In this document: positions 15,805 through 16,577 of the stretch, piece after piece
Layout: each line of letters opens with the position of its first letter
Numbering within the stretch: the first letter of the stretch is position 1
Assembly: GCA_902464595.1 (NCBI GenBank)
Contig: CABQJX010000059.1
Coordinates: forward strand, 1 to 16,577
Length of the DNA: 16,577 nt
Reading direction: 5' to 3'
DNA from: an uncultured Lachnoclostridium sp.
GTDB taxonomy: Bacteria; Bacillota; Clostridia; Lachnospirales; Lachnospiraceae
Notes under the pieces: generated by a model
Database searches by the model: none
What the model saw: only the letters and a program-made list of their open reading frames with translations
What the model was told of the DNA's origin: nothing
Program-made: the position numbers and the translations under genes

Positions 15805-15854
15805 TTTTCGTGACTGGAGTTTCTCAAATTTTTTCGTAACCGGAGTTTCACAAA
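15805..15854 (+). repeat. Direct repeat pair upstream of the + strand promoter
   Basis: Two 24-bp copies (15805-15828 and 15831-15854) of TTTTCGTRACYGGAGTTTC followed by WCAAA differ at 3 positions and are 26 bp apart. Related TTTTCTTAC or TTTTCTATAC motifs occur at 15862, 15891 and 15902. The array runs from about 120 to 15 bp upstream of the -35 box at 15926, a position typical of activator or response-regulator sites. Confidence 0.6.
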
Positions 15855-15925
15855 CGAAAGATTTTCTTACGTTTTTTTGGATTGTTTACTTTTTCTATAC
15901 ATTTTCTTACTTCTTCTAAAATCTA

Positions 15926-15954
15926 TTGATTCTATTGTGATTTTCCACTATAAT
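15926..15954 (+). promoter_or_regulatory. Sigma-A promoter for the Asp-rich secreted protein
   Basis: TTGATT (15926-15931), 17-nt spacer and a consensus TATAAT (15949-15954). The predicted start is near 15961, giving a leader of about 58 nt. Confidence 0.75.
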
Positions 15955-15959
15955 CAGCT

Positions 15960-16003
15960 CATACAAACACTTGATATGGGGTAATTTTTATAACATTTGT
16001 ATG
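15960..16003 (+). other. Inverted repeat in the 5' UTR
   Basis: CATACAAA (15960-15967) and TTTGTATG (15996-16003) are perfect 8-bp complements with a 28-nt loop. The left arm falls at the predicted transcript 5' end and the right arm stops two bases before the SD (AGGAGG, 16006-16011). Confidence 0.5.
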
Positions 16004-16018
16004 TGAGGAGGTTTTCAT

Positions 16019-16577
16019 ATGAGAAAACAAAATTTAGTAGGTTTCTTATTCGCAGCAGCACTTTTGTTAGCAGGTTCTCAGCTTGGAAGTATTGAGGCCC
16101 AGGCCCGCCCCAACCATTGGGACGACTGGGAAGATCGATGGGAAGACAGATGGGATGACGATGATGACGATGACGACGACGATGACGACGATGATGACCG
16201 CTGGGACGACGACTGGTGGGAAGACCATTGGGGAGATAACGGACATCACGGAGGCCATGGAGGAAATCACGGCGATAACAATCAGCCAGTAAAAGGCGGT
16301 ATGGTCAATGTCGTTTACTTCTGTGAAGAAGATAATTCCGTCTGGGCCAACGGCGAGATCTGGGCAGCAGGGCTCATTGACGGCAAGGGCAATGTCAACT
16401 CCAGCGAGCTCACCACCGTTCCAAAGGGATACAAATTAAAAGAAGTAGGTGATTTCTACTATGATGGCGGCGCGGAGCTTCGCATCCAGGTCGTTCCCGA
16501 GCAGAAGTTAGGCGGTATGGTCAATGTTGTTTACTTCTGTGAAGAAGATAATTCCGTCTGGGCCAACGGCGAGATCT
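16019..16577 (+). CDS. Secreted Asp/Trp-rich protein with 72-residue repeats, 5' part
   Basis: The ATG at 16019 has AGGAGG (16006-16011) 7 nt upstream. 186 complete codons are visible and the frame is open at the window end. Residues 1-29 are a signal peptide (MRKQN, then hydrophobic LVGFLFAAALLLAGS, cleavage after EAQA). Residues 30 to about 92 are extremely acidic and Trp-rich (WDDWEDRWEDRW, then 15 consecutive Asp, then RWDDDWWEDHW) and turn His/Gly-rich (GHHGGHGGNHGDN). Residues 93-164 are one 72-residue repeat (GGMVNVVYFCEED ... LTTVPKGYKLKEVGDFYYDGG ... RIQVVPEQKL), and a second copy begins at residue 165. The repeat has the look of beta-rich repeats of Firmicute surface proteins (V-x-V-x-Y start, LT-x-VP-x-GY centre), but I do not assign a family. 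The C-terminus, where an anchor would be, is not in view. It is divergent from the giant gene, so co-regulation is possible. Function unknown. Confidence 0.85.
   Translation, partial: MRKQNLVGFLFAAALLLAGSQLGSIEAQARPNHWDDWEDRWEDRWDDDDDDDDDDDDDDDRWDDDWWEDHWGDNGHHGGHGGNHGDNNQPVKGGMVNVVYFCEEDNSVWANGEIWAAGLIDGKGNVNSSELTTVPKGYKLKEVGDFYYDGGAELRIQVVPEQKLGGMVNVVYFCEEDNSVWANGEI
16154..16198 (+). repeat. Run of 15 Asp codons (GAT/GAC)
   Basis: Forty-five bases of mixed GAT and GAC codons encode 15 consecutive Asp between Trp and Arg. Mixed synonymous codons argue for selection on the Asp run and against simple trinucleotide slippage alone. Confidence 0.95.
16295..16577 (+). repeat. 216-bp tandem coding repeat, second copy truncated by window end
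   Basis: The first unit runs 16295-16510 and the second starts at 16511. The 67 bases of the second unit in view differ from the first at a single position (GTC to GTT), a silent change. More copies probably follow outside the window. Confidence 0.9.

Larger units (their letters stand above)
15440..16018. other. Divergent intergenic region (579 bp)
   Basis: AT-rich gap between two divergently transcribed surface-protein genes. It holds a minus-strand promoter (15487-15514), a GCCTGCAGGC palindrome (15556-15565), a GGCTG/CAGCC dyad (15706-15718), two further dyads (15721-15733, 15746-15763), 24-bp direct repeats (15805-15854) with related motifs to 15911, a plus-strand promoter (15926-15954) and a 5' UTR inverted repeat (15960-16003). 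I see no convincing gene, tRNA or riboswitch in it. Confidence 0.8.

Overview
The window looks like a Gram-positive Clostridia chromosome, most likely Lachnospiraceae. The grounds are the Ala/Lys-rich S20 C-terminus, strong GGAGG-type Shine-Dalgarno (SD) sites, sigma-A-like promoters, a class B sortase and a giant Cna-B/SpaA-type surface protein. The family-level assignment is inference; no 16S or other strong phylogenetic marker is present.

Layout. (1) 1-280: the 3' part of rpsT (+) and its rho-independent terminator. (2) 311-3329, minus strand: a tightly packed housekeeping operon read as MATE transporter, then holA, then a YwlG/DUF436-family protein. Gaps are 4 and 21 nt, and a sigma-A-like promoter sits just beyond the giant gene's stop. 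(3) 3401-15439, minus strand: one uninterrupted 4012-codon ORF with a TTG start and a strong SD. It encodes, in order, a signal peptide, a thioester adhesin domain, a first Cna-B-like domain with a Cys-rich insertion, a Pro/Glu/Asp repeat spacer, a large poorly recognised middle, and an array of SpaA/Cna-B domains. An LAETG cell-wall sorting signal, a second signal-peptide-like segment, an extracellular domain of unknown function, two membrane segments and a class B sortase domain follow. (4) 15440-16018: a 579-bp divergent intergenic region with promoters in both directions, direct repeats and dyads. (5) 16019 to the end (+): the start of a secreted protein with an Asp/Trp-rich segment containing 15 consecutive Asp, a His/Gly stretch, and near-identical 72-residue repeats cut by the window edge.

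The most unusual object is the giant ORF. It carries a sortase substrate, with its sorting signal, and a sortase in the same reading frame. At the junction there is an in-frame SD-GTG and a new signal-peptide-like segment, so the product may be made as, or processed into, separate proteins. The sortase keeps the catalytic His and Cys but has no Arg after the Cys, where sortases have their third catalytic residue. The N-terminal Cys79 and Gln139 fit a thioester that could bind host or matrix surfaces covalently. The working picture is a very long covalent adhesin or pilus-tip protein physically linked to its own anchoring enzyme, transcribed away from a second repetitive surface protein. That picture is inference from the domain order.
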